This document shows positions 23,501 to 35,461 of a stretch of 64,000 bases of DNA, in pieces. The notes under the pieces are model-generated. The model searched no databases and was not told the DNA's origin. It worked only from the letters and a program-made list of their open reading frames with translations. Numbering within the stretch: position 1 is the stretch's first letter; every line of letters begins with the position of its first letter. Source of the stretch: Diabrotica undecimpunctata (taxonomy: Eukaryota; Arthropoda; Insecta; Coleoptera; Chrysomelidae); contig NC_092807.1 in assembly GCF_040954645.1 (NCBI RefSeq), positions 48,181,991 to 48,245,990 on the forward strand, in the 5' to 3' direction. A program made the position numbers and the translations under genes.

Positions 23501-23800
23501 GATACTTATTGTTTGTTGCTGTGCAATTAAACAATAAAATCGAGTTTTCACGGTAGGTTGTTGGAAATTTTTTACCAATATGTATGTTGTATAAAAGCTT
23601 CCAGAATATTGAGAAAATTTGTGTGTACAATGATATTATACATTGAAAAATCTACAAAACTAATTAAAATTTTTATCATTATATATATTTTGAATGAGTA
23701 ATATAACTGACTTTTCGATATAGTTGAATTTGGGTTATGTGGACCGTTGACATAGGGACAGACAGGACCATAGTCCTTGTTACTCCGTAACTGTCCCCAT
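23501..23800. other. Gene-free spacer
   Basis: AT-rich sequence with no recognised feature, ending in CTTCTTCTTCTTT that is the 3' tail of the next, minus-strand LINE. Confidence 0.5.
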
Positions 23801-25470
23801 TACCCCGTCTTCTTCTTCTTTCAGTACCCTGTCCGATTATCGAACGTTGGCGATTATATTGGCAATAATACCTTTGTTTACGGCGCCGGCGGCTCTAAAT
23901 AAATTAGCGGTGGTCTCTTAATACTGTTCTCGGGATTTCGGAGCCAGAATGTTCTTTTTCGGCCTGAGCCTCTGCTTTCGGCGATCTTAGCCTGTATTAT
24001 GAGGTGTAGAAGATTATACCTCTCTTAATGTCTCATTACATGACCGAAATATTATAACTTTCGAATTTTTATCGTTTTTGTTATTTCTGTGCTCTTTTTC
24101 ATTCGATGTAAAACTATTTCATTTCTTATCCGATCAATTCAACTTATCCGCAATACTCTTCGATAAATTTAAATTTCAAAGGACTCCAATTTTTTTATTA
24201 ATGTCTCTGTAAGGGTCCAGCTCTCCATACCATAAAGAAATGTGGAGAATATGTAGCAGCGTAATAATTTGATTTTAAGGTTTAACGTAATATCTCTATT
24301 AATTAGAATTTTCCTTAATTTATAGAAGGCGGCTCTGGCTTTTTCAATGCGTATTCTTATTTCCGTATTTATATCCCAGTTATTTTTAACGTTTGCGCCC
24401 ACATAGGTAATATTATGGACTCTTTCTAACTCTATTCCACACGCTCTGAAGTTCGTTGGTGTAACTCCGTTTTGCTGACAACCATAAGTTTTGTCTTAAA
24501 AGTATTAAGTTTTAGCCACATTATTGGGTTACCCTGTTTATAAGTCATTTCAGGTCTTCTTCATTGGAGGCAGTAAGTACCGTGTCGTCTGAATATCTGA
24601 GATTGTTGACATTAATTCCGTTGATTTTAATCAACAATATCTGCACTAAGGCTTATTTGAAAATAAATTCGGAGTAGATATTAAAAAGTAGAGGCGATAG
24701 AATACATCCTTGCCTCACTCCGTGTCGTATTTCCACTGCTTCCGCCGTGTTGTGTCCAATTCGTATGTTTGCACATTGATGCCAATACAAATTTGATTGA
24801 TAATTTGATTTAATTGATAATACGGAGGTATCGGTCATCAGTTCCCACCTATTGCAAGACACCTATAAGTTTGTCATGGTTTACTTGGTCAAAGTCGTTT
24901 TCGAAGTCGATTTAACACATATATACCGATTGTTCGATATCCCTACATCTTTAAACCATGACCACCAAAACTGAAGAGTGCTTCTTTGGTTTCTGGTTTC
25001 AAACCAGAATGGTTTCAAATTGTGTTTCACTTATTAGTACTTCTATTTTGTTGTAAATTCTCGGGTGCAGTATTTTTACGAAAATTTTTAGTACATGACT
25101 CATCAAACTGACTGTTCGATGATCGCTGCACTGTTTGTCATCATTACAAATGTTGGCAGTAGCCATTCTGTTGGTATATGTCCTGTTTCGTATATTTTAT
25201 TGAAGAGGCTTAAAAGAGAATGTTTACCCTTATCGTCGAGTAATTTATTATTTCGCTTGGAATTTCATCTGGACCGATTTCTTTCCTATTATTTTATAGC
25301 TTTATAGCTCTTTCCAATTCATCGAGTGATATGTTTGAACCAGTCGATATATTTTCGATTTAAATTTCTGTTCTATCGTCATCAAACAACTAATCAATAT
25401 ATTCTTTGCACCATCTGTCAAGATTTATGACATCTTGTTCTTGCCGGATAGGCCGCAATTGACGAAGTAA
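23801..25470 (-). pseudogene. LINE group B with reverse transcriptase, decayed
   Basis: Read leftwards from ~25470, this is the longest group B copy. It has a pre-RT segment, a GPDEIPSEI-type RT start, RHGVRQGCILSPLLFNIYSE (24653-24862), a catalytic box reading RYSDDTVLTAS at ~24580 (Ser in place of the common Ala), KARAAFYKLRKIL and FLYGMESWTLTET (24169-24402), then the degraded tail to ~23801. Many stops and frameshifts. No endonuclease domain is visible, so it is 5'-truncated. Confidence 0.72.
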
Positions 25471-25934
25471 GTCTATAAACGTTAATCACATAAAAACTCT
25501 TTTTTAACCATAAACTTCGAGTTTTTATCGAAGTTAATCAATTTCTTTGGTTCTAAAAAACGTTTCTTGGCTTATTTCAGATGCCCCTGAAGATGATCTA
25601 GGGATCGAAAGTACTTGGGCTAGATTAAATTAAACTGTGCTCGATATATGCCTTTTATCTGATCAAAAAAAAATATTTCCGTGAAGCCATAACCTAATTT
25701 TGATACTTACCAGTTTCTGGTTCTCGAGAAAAAAGAAACCAGATTTCAAATCCCTACTTCAATTTCCTCCCTGTCCGCCTACTCCTTCTTCTCCATCACC
25801 CCAGAGATCAGACAGTGTACTTCCCTCCCTTCTTTCTCTCGTCTTATCATTATGTTTACCATATTTTTTTTATCTACCCTGAAACCCACTCGCTTCTCGA
25901 AGTCTCTCCTCTTATTTGCCCATCTTTGGCAGTT
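25471..25934. other. Spacer with a CT-rich stretch
   Basis: No coding domain. A short CT-rich run lies at ~25765-25840. The sequence CCTGAAGATGATCTAGGGAT near 25587 resembles motifs seen in retroelement ends but has no identified element attached. Confidence 0.35.
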
Positions 25935-26320
25935 AAAACCAAAAGTTGATACCAAAAAATTACAGGCATTTGAACTGTGGATGTATCGCAGAATCCTGAG
26001 AATATCATGGACCGAGAGAGTCACAAATGTCGAGGTCTTGAGAAGAATGAATAAAGAAAAGGAAGTCATATTTACGATCAAAAAACGAAAACTGCAATAC
26101 TTGGGACACATTACAAGAATCGAAAGATATGAACTGCTTCGAATAATTATGCAAGGGAAAATAGCAGGAAAAAGGTCCATAGGAAGAAGACGAAACTCCT
26201 GGCTAAAGAATCTACGGGAATGGTATAGCTGTAGCAGCAACGAATTGTTTCGGTTAGCAGTTTCGAAAATACGTATAGCCCTGATAATCGCCAACCTTCG
26301 GAACGAAGATGGCACTTGAA
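25935..26320 (+). pseudogene. LINE C-terminal fragment, group B copy 3
   Basis: One open frame (within 25852-26319) encodes FELWMYRRILRISWTERV, KRKLQYLGHITR, GRRRNSWLKNLREWY and a final LIIANLRNEDGT followed by GAAGAAG. It is clean but 5'-truncated, and upstream codons in the frame are not LINE-like. Confidence 0.7.
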
Positions 26321-26439
26321 GAAGAAGGCAGTTAAAAATGTGGGCGGTAACGTCCGGTACCTCACAAACAGTACAGTGTTGTGAGGGTGTCAAAATACCA
26401 TGTCCGGTCAGAAACTGCGTCAGGAAGTTGTCTAGTTTC

Positions 26440-26586
26440 CTGAACTTAGCTAAATTAAAGTATACGTCCGTCGAAAGAAGTTTTTCTATTTATAAATATC
26501 TACATTCCGACAGAAAACATAAATTTTTAATAGAAAATTTTAAACATTTAATTGTCCAATATTGTTATGAGAAATATGAGGTATAA
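26440..26586 (+). pseudogene. hAT transposase C-terminal fragment
   Basis: The end of a frame to 26586 reads KYTSVERSFSIYKYLHSDR and FLIENFKHLIVQYC, matching the C-terminal dimerisation motif (VERSFS.YK..L) of hAT transposases of a different subfamily from the BED-finger copies. It directly follows the LINE tail and no upstream hAT part is present. Confidence 0.6.
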
Positions 26587-27285
26587 AAAGTGATATTATT
26601 GTTTTACTCATTTAATATAATAAATTAATATGCTTCAAACTCATAGTTTGTTTTGTTGGACGTAATGTTAAATTTCTTCTGAATATTTGCGTAAGTCTGT
26701 TTATAATAGTTAAATTGCTATTTTTGTCTTTTCTCATTAGGGATCAATGTGCCAAACTGAAAATAAATTAAAATTTCCATCTGTATCCACATTATAATGC
26801 ACAGCGTCATAAATAACCTAAATAACGAGAAATTCCCTGAGGTAATTATTGGTTAATAATGGTAATGAGTACAATATATAAGGTGAAGCTTGAATGTCAA
26901 TAAATTTAAATCGCGTGATGTTGATAGTCATATTGTTACAGTTCTAGATATGAAATTAAGTTGGTTAATATAATTTTTTAACTAGCGTTATTGCGACTCT
27001 ACATTTCTACATTTATGACAATTATTTCCTTAATTGTATCAGCTGTACTGTATATTATATCTCTTTGTTGTTGCAAAACTTACTTTGTGTTTAATTCATT
27101 GTGTCAAAAAGCGAATTACTCAAATATGTACGTATGTATGAAATCGTGATTGGAGCGAGCACATCCAAGGAATTACAAATTATGATAAAGGAACTCGCAG
27201 ACACAAAGTTTGACGAGACAGCAAAATAAAAAAAAAGTTTAATTAAAATAAAAATATATTTGAAACAAGGAAATACCTAACAAAT
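26587..27285. other. Gene-free AT-rich spacer
   Basis: No recognisable coding sequence or repeat up to the TTAA at 27286. Confidence 0.5.
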
Positions 27286-27687
27286 TTAACCCTACGTTAG
27301 GCTCGTGGTATTTTGTAGCGGCCTTGGGCGCGTGGTCTACATATGTAGACCATTTTCTTTTATTAATAATTGACATCTGATGTGATAAATTTTTAAAAGG
27401 ATATTAAAAATAGATTTTTTTATACATATATTTTAACATAAAATTCATTTTAATTAATATACATATATCTGTGTGTAGTTATTAAAAAAAAAACGGAAAG
27501 CATGTTTTTCTACCTTTATTATTCTGGGATAAGTTTTGAACAACAACATAAAATTCTTAGTGCGCTAAAATTACACCAAATGTAATTTTCTGATACTAAT
27601 ACATACTAAGCTTATCTAATATTACAAAATTGACAAAAAAAATCATTTGAAAGTCATGAAAGTGAGCACAAAATAAGTATATAATAT

Positions 27688-29048
27688 TTAGTCGGTCAAA
27701 CAGCTAGTGCACATATCTGCCATGTGTTGTTTGCATGCGTAATGGTTGCATTTTACACAAGCTTTTCTTTTAGATTTGTTGCAGGGTCGAGGACAAATAT
27801 GACAACGTCCTACGTAATTTTCTGGTTTTGCCGGTAGAGCAGGCGGGGCTTCAATTCCAAGAAGAGCACGCGCGCGTCTTTTTAGTTCTACTGGCACGTA
27901 GGTGTTAGTTGACCTCGCCTCTATCTGAGGCTTGATCAATTCCCAAGCAAATTGCTCAATAAACTCACTTCTCTTGACTTTGGTTTCGAGCGTTTATACA
28001 CGATATATTCAAAAGGTCGAAAAATATTACCATTGGCCAACGACACGTGTTTCTTGCAACATTGTAGTTTACACATAACTGATCGACACAATCTACACCA
28101 ATTTTAGTTTTAAATATAAGGTTGAATGTTCGAATAAAAGCAAAAATAAAATCTGATCAAAGTTAATTTTAGTTTTGTTATATCGGGTGACGATATCAGG
28201 TTTTTTGGAATCCCCTGTTTTTGGATCAATGGCATTATCGTGGTGCATTGAAGATACCAAAATAACAGACTTGTTTCTTTTGAGACAATAAGACACCAAC
28301 ATCATATCCTCCTGAAAACCAAAGATAGAGGTTTTCTCTTCTCTTTTTTTATTAGGCAAGAACTCAGCGGGGATCTCACGCTTATTCTTGCGCATTGTAC
28401 CGAGATAAGTTAATTTTTTTTGATGTAGCAATTTTCTGGTCAATGGAATACTGGTGAACCAATTATCGCCTGTAATATTACGATAAGTTCCCTCTATTAG
28501 CTGCACCAATCGTAGTACAATAACTTCAGCAGTATTGCTAACCTTATACGGGCCATCAGGTTGAGTCCCGACATATGTTTCGAGATTGAAAGTGTAAAAG
28601 GTTTTTGCATCAACCAGCGCAAACATCGTTATCCCATACTTCGCTGGTTTATTGGGTATATATTGCTTGAACGAGCAGCGTCCTCTAAAAGCCAATAATT
28701 GCTCGTCAACAGTCAGATACGCACTAGGGATGAAATTATTTTGAAAATTAGCCAAAAAAATTTCGAAAACATTTCTAATGGGTGCTAATTTGTCCAATTC
28801 CCTTCTTTCTGTTCGTGTATTAATATCATCGAATCTTAAACAACGGAGTAGAAATCTAAACCGTTTTTCGCTCATAGCGAGGTAACATGATTCGACTCCA
28901 TTGCCTTTGGAATTATCCCATACTTTGCGAGCGTTTTTTTTAACTTCTCAGTGTTCCTTTTTAAAACAAAATTCCTATCAAAGCTCTTATCTCCGTTTCA
29001 TCAGTTAATCTAGCATCCCGTTCCCTACAAAATAGCTCTTTTATGTTC

Positions 29049-29119
<71 letters not shown>

Positions 29120-29547
29120 GTTCAACAAACTATTATTCGAATGATTGCGTCGACAAAAAAAGTTTAAGACAGTCAATTGCAAGCATTGCATTGAGGGCAT
29201 CACGTTTTGGTCCGGGTAAGTATGTTAGAAGATTATGAGAACGCGTTCGCACTTGTACATTACCACAATCCTTTCTCCACTTTGTCGTCATATCCTTACC
29301 TTTGTAAAATTTTGCCATCACCAATTTGTCTATCGTCACTTTGTGATTCATCTTTATCTGATGTGAGTTCTAGTTCTGAGTCAGTCTCATGATCAATTCT
29401 CCTCACTATATTTTCATTTTCTTCTTTTTCATCTTCTTCATTTTCATCTACTGGGCTCTCGTCTCCACTTGATTCCTCTTCACACCATCTTAATCACACA
29501 GCTGGGTCTGTACTACTCTGTGTACGCCTTTTCTTAGAGTCAGACAT
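27688..29547 (-). pseudogene. piggyBac transposase, decayed
   Basis: From the ATG at 29547 an acidic N-terminus (MSDSKKRRTQSS) meets a stop at codon 18. Later pieces show a (TA)n insertion at 29052-29117, then the catalytic core (28093-28875) with YLTVDEQLLAFRGRC and ITGDNWFTS, both aspartates present. After YNKTK a ~60-bp out-of-frame stretch precedes the third region, which survives only in another frame (GVDCVDQL). The Cys-rich tail is intact (27688-27939: CHICPRPC, CVKCNHYACKQH, CTSC). Confidence 0.88.
29052..29117. repeat. (TA)n inside piggyBac coding sequence
   Basis: A 66-bp TA run interrupts the transposase frame between a TNEY-type segment and QNIKELFCRERDARL, keeping the frame open as Ile-Tyr repeats. 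It occupies the same coding position as the run at 42527-42657 in another piggyBac copy. Confidence 0.9.
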
Positions 29548-29975
29548 GTTTTTTCTGAAACAAAGAAGAAAAATACTATAAAATTATGTATCAAAATAAT
29601 ACATACATTTGTGCAAAAACACAAAATTGAATATTTGACAAATATGAATACATTTCTGAGAAGTACGATTCAAGAAAAAACAACACTTACCTAATCTGTA
29701 ACAAGTTTATTATATAAAAACACTACGTAGGTACTCGAAAAATAATTTCACACTGTTAGGCGCCTGGTCTACAATCGTAGACCAATCGTGTTTACACGTG
29801 TTTAAAAATTAGCACTTCACTAGCTCGCTGCAACGGACATACTGAACTTATAGATTACGGTGTTATTAATAGCTACTGAACGGCACAGTCTCATAGTATA
29901 TCCCAACTCAAGACAATCGTCGTTCGAACAGATGTGGTAGAACAGTCGTAGACCACGCGCCTAACGTAGGGTTAA

Positions 29976-30686
29976 TAAAATACATCATGTTTTATTTAAA
30001 ATGCTGAAGTTGTTGCTTATTTCCGGTATAACCGGAAGTGGTATGTTTGTGGAAATATTTTGTTTAAGTTTGTAATAACTTGTTATTCCTTTAAGCTTAT
30101 TTTCATAAATATTGTGTATGTAGTTTCCGATATATAGATAGTGTAATCTAGTGGTAAAACCACTTGTATGTTATCGGAAAAAAGCGTCAAATAGCTTGCT
30201 ATTGAGATTTGCTGAGAAAAACTTATTTCCTTTGACTATAATATAAGGCTTTGTACACTTATATGTAACGAAATTTTACTTTCATTCGTAAAAGAGATTT
30301 CAACGTAAAAATATTTCGTTTTTAGTAAGAATTTGTGTCGAATATTTTTTATTAATTTTCTTAAAAGTTTTATAACTTTGTTCAACTCCTTGTAAAACTT
30401 TTTCTACACAATACACAAAACTATAGTAATGTGGCATGCTGTAAAAGAGATTTGGGCACTTAGCTTTCACGAAGTATTCGTTAATATTTGGAGGCACAAA
30501 ACTTACTTCATAAATTACACAAACTTTGAGTTGCGTTGAAATGCATAAAGGATTTAAACAACTCAACTACCATGCTTGCTGATTAACATTTAGAATATCT
30601 TCTTTGGTGTTAATTGGTTGTTGAAATGTTAAGATAAATAAACTTTGTTTGTACAAGTGTAAATCGGTATAATGTATACGACTCAT
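29976..30686. other. Gene-free AT-rich spacer
   Basis: An 88-codon minus-strand frame at 30300-30566 has no recognised similarity and is probably chance. No repeats recognised. Confidence 0.45.
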
Positions 30687-30740
30687 AGAAATTTATTTAA
30701 TGAAAAAGACAGTCAAGATTTGATTTTACGTACAAAGCGT

Positions 30741-30800
30741 CTATGTATCTGTTTATACGTATTTCGCCTTAATAAGGCTCATCAGAACAGATATTCATAG
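30741..30800 (-). ncRNA. Hammerhead ribozyme, copy 1
   Basis: Minus-strand order is: stem I CUAUG..UAUCUGUU, core CUGAUGA, stem II GCCUU-AUU-AAGGC, core GAAA, a 2-3 bp stem III (AUACGUAU), cleavage triplet AUA, then AACAGAUA..CAUAG closing stem I. All core bases of a type I hammerhead are present, and a small internal bulge splits stem I as in natural hammerheads. Predicted cleavage falls between 30754 and 30753. The minimal core is 30749-30790. Confidence 0.88.
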
Positions 30801-31137
30801 GCTTTCTCAACGTGAAAAAAATCTTTAATGTCTTGAGGAAGCAACACTAAAATGACTTCGAAACGGACGCAATAGCGACATCTGATAATAAATCCGTAAA
30901 ATAGTTTCGAAACACAATTCAGATTTCTGACTTAATCTGAACCTTCTAAAAATTGCAAGGCAAAGCAGACGTTGATAAAGATGTTTTTAGAGACATGGGG
31001 AATCTAAAATTTGCATTCCACGACATGTCTCCTCAACTGAGCAGCAATCATTAGCGAATTGGTTTCTTGTACTCATACAGAGTAGATCCGAATAAAATGA
31101 AAAAGACAGTCAAGATTTGATTTCACGTACAAAGCGT

Positions 31138-31197
31138 CTATGTATCTGTTTATACGTATTTCGCCTTAATAAGGCTCATCAGAACAGCTTTTCATAG
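31138..31197 (-). ncRNA. Hammerhead ribozyme, copy 2
   Basis: The same architecture as copy 1, with identical core, stem II and stem III; stem I is CUGUU/AACAG plus an outer CUAUG/CAUAG separated by an internal loop. The core is 31146-31187. Cleavage at both copies of one transcript would release a 397-nt RNA. Confidence 0.88.
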
Positions 31198-31439
31198 GCG
31201 TTCTCAACGTGAAAAATAAATCTTTTCTGTCTTTAAGAAGCAACACAAAAATGGCTTCGAAACGGACGCAATAGCGACATCTGATAATAAATCCGTAAAA
31301 TAGTTTCGAAACACAATTCAGATTTCTGCCTTAATCTGAGCCTTCTGAAAATTCAGAACGTTATAAAGATGTTAGAGAAATTTATTTATAAAACTAAAAT
31401 AAAAAGCGAAAATCCAGAAAAAGGGTCATAAGGTAAGAA

Positions 31440-32348
31440 ACATTACAAATGTCAGATACAGATTAAGCAGTTAACTATTACCATTATATTTTACGGACCT
31501 CGAGCCTCAAAAGAACAACAAAGAAATATTTGAACTGCAGTATATACAACATTGTAAAATAAGAATAGTACCACTGAGAATTAAAAGGAATATACCACAA
31601 TGTACACGATGTGATGTTAAGAATATGGTCATACTAAAACTTACTGTGCACAATCATTTTAATTGCGTACAATACGTAGATCATACAACACAAAGAACTA
31701 CAAGAAACCAAAAAACACGCCACTAACTTGCGCTTACTTAGCGGAGATCATCCTTCCAATTATAAAGGATGTTGTGTTTATCCTAAAGTACTAAATGTCA
31801 GATACGATAACAAATCAAAACAAATCACCACTCAAAATCCTCTTAACAGTCCCAATGTAAATATAAATATACCCACCCAACATCATGCTCATAATTTCAA
31901 CAGAATCATTTATAGAGATGGATGCTGTTATTGCAAACATAATTGCAGATAACAAAAATAAGAATAATAAACCATAATACCGTGATTTTAATCATGCTAA
32001 CTAGAGTTAATATAATTATTATCCAAATAACAAAATATCTTTCAAGTCATTATTAATTGTGTCGTGAAATGCTAATGGTATTTCAAACCATATACTAGAG
32101 ATATCACTGTTTTTAAAAATGAAGAATATAGACATTATATTATTATCTGCAAGCCATGCCATACAAAGAACGAATATTAAGATTCCTTACTATACTGTGT
32201 ATTATGCAAACCATCCAGACGGAGAAACACATGCAGACTCTGTCATTATTATTAAATCAAAAATAAACACTATGCAGTCCAACCTTATATTACGGAAAAA
32301 ATCCAAGCAGCAATAATTAAACTCTAAACAAACACCTTAGTGTAGCAT
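31440..32348 (+). pseudogene. jockey-type LINE, 5' part (ORF1 end and ORF2 endonuclease start)
   Basis: Decayed ORF1 shows zinc-knuckle segments (IPQCTRC, GHTKTYC-like, then SGDHPSNYKGCCVYPKVL at ~31740-31800), followed by the ORF2 start reading WNANGISNH and MKNIDIILL, and IKIPYYTVYYANHPDG (within 32119-32316), the beginning of an APE-type endonuclease. The sequence stops at the foldback insertion and resumes at 40555. Frameshifts and stops are common. Confidence 0.75.
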
Positions 32349-33506
32349 CAATCTACAAGCTCTGGGATGTTGGCACCTCATTGATCGAATTTCGTAAAAA
32401 TAATTATACCGTCTGAATGGTCACGTTTTGGTCACAAATGGTCAGTTGGTTTCAGCTTTTGGTCAGTTCTGGTTAATTTTTTATTAAGGGTTGAAAATTT
32501 TCAAGGACAAAAAAAGATGTTGGCACCTCATTGAACGAAATCTATAAAACAAATTATTGTATTCGATAGAGATTAAAATGCTGAAAAATGGTCAGATATA
32601 TTGAGCGTTTGGTCAGTTTGCTTTGGGGGTGAAAATAATTAATAAAGTTGCAATAACCTTAGCACGCAAGCGCAGTCCATTAAAAATTTTAAAAATACCA
32701 GGATTGCAGTGCCTTGCCGCAATAAACATTTTAAAAATACTAGGAGAACAGTAGGTTCCCGGGTTTTCCTAAATCACTATGTTACAGCTAGTATTTCTGA
32801 AGTATAATTATACCATTCGAAAGATCACAAATTAATCTCCAATGGTCAGATATTTCCAGAAATTGGTCAGTTCTAAGTAATTTTTTATTAATTATTGAAA
32901 ATTTTTCAAGGACAGTTGATGTTAGTTTCCCATCTAAATCTTAACATTTTTACAGGACACCAAGTCTTACAGTGTTGCGCGATTTTGAATATGTGATGAA
33001 TTGTAAGTTTTCACCCAGACACATTGTTTAGATTCTAATCATAGGAAGCGGTTATAGTAAAACTTGTTGATATCTAGACAGTGTAACAGTTGTTAATGAT
33101 AATACGAATTGTAATACATTTCTTTGTTTTGGATATTGCGACACGATTAATACAAATATATTCCAACGGGATTAACTTCGTTGATAGGTTTGGCAAATAT
33201 GCATCTTAATACACATGCTCTCAAATATACACCGTTGTCGCGTCTAAAAATTAGTTTTTCTCTTCTAATATCGTTGCTATATTTTTGTAGAATATCCAAT
33301 TTATAATTCTTAAATCTAATCTGATTTTTATGCAGTCATTTTATTTATTCTTTTATTAGAATAAATGTAAAAAAACTATTACTTAGACGCATAAAGTCAT
33401 AGCAGTTGAAATTAAGAAAATTGCTAAGAGTCACTAAAGATTCTGAAAATTCTGAAGTGTTCTGAGACGTACTGTGTTCTGACTCAAGTATTCTGCGACT
33501 GTTTTC

Positions 33507-33642
33507 TGTTAAAATATTGATATGAAGTAAACAAAATTTAAATATTAGCGCCATATGTCATTTACAGGAAGTATCAAAAGTTCACTTTTGGAACAAAATA
33601 AAGTAGTCTTAACCGTATACTCAACTGGTTCAAGTTTTAACA
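33507..33642 (+). repeat. copia 5' LTR
   Basis: A 136-bp TG..CA repeat followed by GGTTATAGTGACTCGG, a plausible primer-binding region. It aligns with 35462-35636 but lacks ~40 bp, so the LTRs have diverged. Confidence 0.8.
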
Positions 33643-34779
33643 GGTTATAGTGACTCGGACCATTTTTTCCGCCGGTAAATAGATAAACGTTGTATACTAG
33701 TAAGTGTTAAGGTTCACAATAGCAGTGAATTACATGTCTACGGTGCCAAAGCTATTAGGCCGCGAAAATTACAATGATTAGGTTTCGCAGTGCAAAATTA
33801 TCTTGTTCTAGAAGGTTTGTCCACGTGTTTGGACGGAACTGAAACCGAAGTAGACAAACAAGAAAAAGCTAAAGCCAAGTTAGTTCTTTTGCTTGATCCA
33901 TCGTTATATATACATATAAAACAAGCAAAAACCGCTAAAGAAATTTGGGACGCTTTAAAAAAAGTTGTTGGGATTGTTATTTCTATCGATTCAATCAAAA
34001 CAAAAGTATTGGACATGGAAAGTGATGTTGGTAAGTGCGTTTGCAAGTGGTACTAGTAACCGCACCAATCACAACAGACAGTTTGAAAATCACAGAAGTG
34101 ATGACAGATAAATAACAAGAGAGACAGAGATCTGTCGAAAATTAGATGTTATTGTTGTAAACAAACCGGTTACTATGAAAATAAATGTCGGAAGGTTAAA
34201 ACATCCGAAAAACATGCGTTTAGTGCCGCTCTTCTCAACGGATACTTAAAAAAAACTGAATTCACAAATGAGGGTTTCAGAAACGCGTGGCATCAAAGAT
34301 GAAATAAAAAACAGCAAGCGCTCAACGCTACTAGTTTAAAGTGTCAGTTGTGTGAGATTTTAAAGCAAGCATCGATAGATAAAAAAATATACACATTATC
34401 ACTTGGCAAACCAGTGCCATTGCGACTTTACTCTATTTTACTTTCTTTTTGATAATTCGCATTTTTAACAAAATTATCTTTAACAATTGATGATAGTAAA
34501 ATTGTATTAGAGATAAGTTTCCTTATCAGATGGTAATTGGTAGTTTGATGTATTTATCTGTTTTGGCCAGAACAGATATATCATTTACAGTTAGTTTCTT
34601 GAGCCAATTTAACAATGTATATACTGAGTCTTATTTGAAATGTGCAAAAAGAGTATTGAGGTATTTAAAAGATACTATTAATTATTCTCTGATTGACACA
34701 TTCTCTCATTGGGCAAGCAATACATTAGATTGTAAGATCCTTTACTGGATATGTTTATAAGCTTTGTGGCTCTACAATA

Positions 34780-35084
34780 TCTTGGCAAAGTTGATAAAGA
34801 TGTTATTAGAGGCATGGGGAATCTAAAAATTGCATTCCACAACATATCTCCTCAACTAAGCAAAATTCTTAGCGAATTGGTTTGTAGTACTCGCACAGAG
34901 TATATCGGAATAAAAAGAAAAAGACAGTTAAGATTTGATTTCACGTACAGGGCGCCTGAGCATCCGCTAACGAAAGAGCGACTGCGAAAGCCGTTTTGAT
35001 GAGGCCTATTGGGCCGAAATACGTATAAGCGGATGCGCAGGCGCCCTGTACGTGAAATCAAATCTTAACTGTCTTTTTCTTTTT
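34780..35084. mobile_element. Hammerhead retroelement inserted in copia RNase H
   Basis: The first half (34783-34912) matches, in the minus orientation, the spacer of the tandem element (30977-31095). Then two 57-bp arms (34912-34968 and 35028-35084) form an inverted repeat with one mismatch, and a hammerhead lies in the loop. It splits the copia frame between a STISW segment and the SSYEAEY segment. The target duplication is not clear. Confidence 0.7.
34991..35032 (+). ncRNA. Hammerhead ribozyme copy 3, core mutated
   Basis: CCGUU, then UUGAUGA in place of CUGAUGA, stem II GGCC-UAUUG-GGCC, GAAA, AUACGUAU stem III, AUA, then AGCGG. The first core base C is changed to U. That base pairs with a core G in the catalytic site, so cleavage is probably lost. 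The long flanking inverted repeat would extend the pairing of stem I. Confidence 0.7.
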
Positions 35085-35461
35085 AAAAATCATTAGCTTT
35101 ATCTAGCTACGAGGCAGAATATACGGCCTTGTCAGAGGCTGTTTTTCTTAGGGGTTTAGGGTTCGGGTTAGTGATTTAATTGAAAAAACTGAATGTATTA
35201 CTTTATTTAATAATAATCAAAGTGCATTAAACCTATCAGCAAATCCAATGTATCACAAAAGAAGTAAGCATATTGATGTAAGATGTCATTGTTTGAAAGA
35301 CCTAATATCTGACACAATAATTAATGTAAAATATATGCCTACTGATGTTATTCCAGCTAATGTGTTGACTGTTAAAGGTCTAGTTGCTAAGAAGCTGCAT
35401 AGATTATTGAGACTGTTTGGTATAGGTAACCTGTAAATTTTGTTTAATTCATAAGTGGGGT

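Larger units (their letters stand above)
27290..29971 (-). mobile_element. piggyBac element with intact ends, decayed gene
   Basis: The 2682-bp element is bounded by TTAA (27286-27289 and 29972-29975). Its inverted ends CCCTACGTTAGG / CCTAACGTAGGG are perfect, and a further GGCGCGTGGTCTAC motif lies near each end. Subterminal palindromes TGGTCTACATATGTAGACCA (27333-27352) and TGGTCTACAATCGTAGACCA (29765-29784) mark both sides. The transposase inside is broken, so the copy is non-autonomous but could still be a substrate. Confidence 0.93.
30700..31375 (-). mobile_element. Tandem hammerhead-ribozyme retroelement (retrozyme/Penelope-like)
   Basis: The 676-bp element, flanked by a perfect 13-bp duplication AGAAATTTATTTA (30687-30699 and 31376-31388), consists of ~1.7 copies of one unit in tandem, each with a hammerhead motif on the minus strand, 397 bp apart. 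Its 3' end (minus) is TTGACTGTCTTTTTCAT; the 5' end lies within the unit. It has no open frame of note. Hammerheads with very short stem III in tandem are known from Penelope-like elements and retrozymes. A target duplication means this copy inserted as a tandem unit, so it is probably mobilised in trans by a reverse transcriptase not present here. Confidence 0.85.

Noticed and set aside
25580..25615. Possible fifth hammerhead (CTGAAGATGATC...GATCGAAA)
   Set aside because: The core would need CTGATGA followed directly by a stem; here extra bases break it and no cleavage triplet with a matching stem I follows.
30300..30566. 88-codon minus-strand frame near the hammerhead element, considered as part of a Penelope RT or GIY-YIG protein
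   Set aside because: No RT or GIY-YIG motif; composition is consistent with chance in AT-rich DNA.
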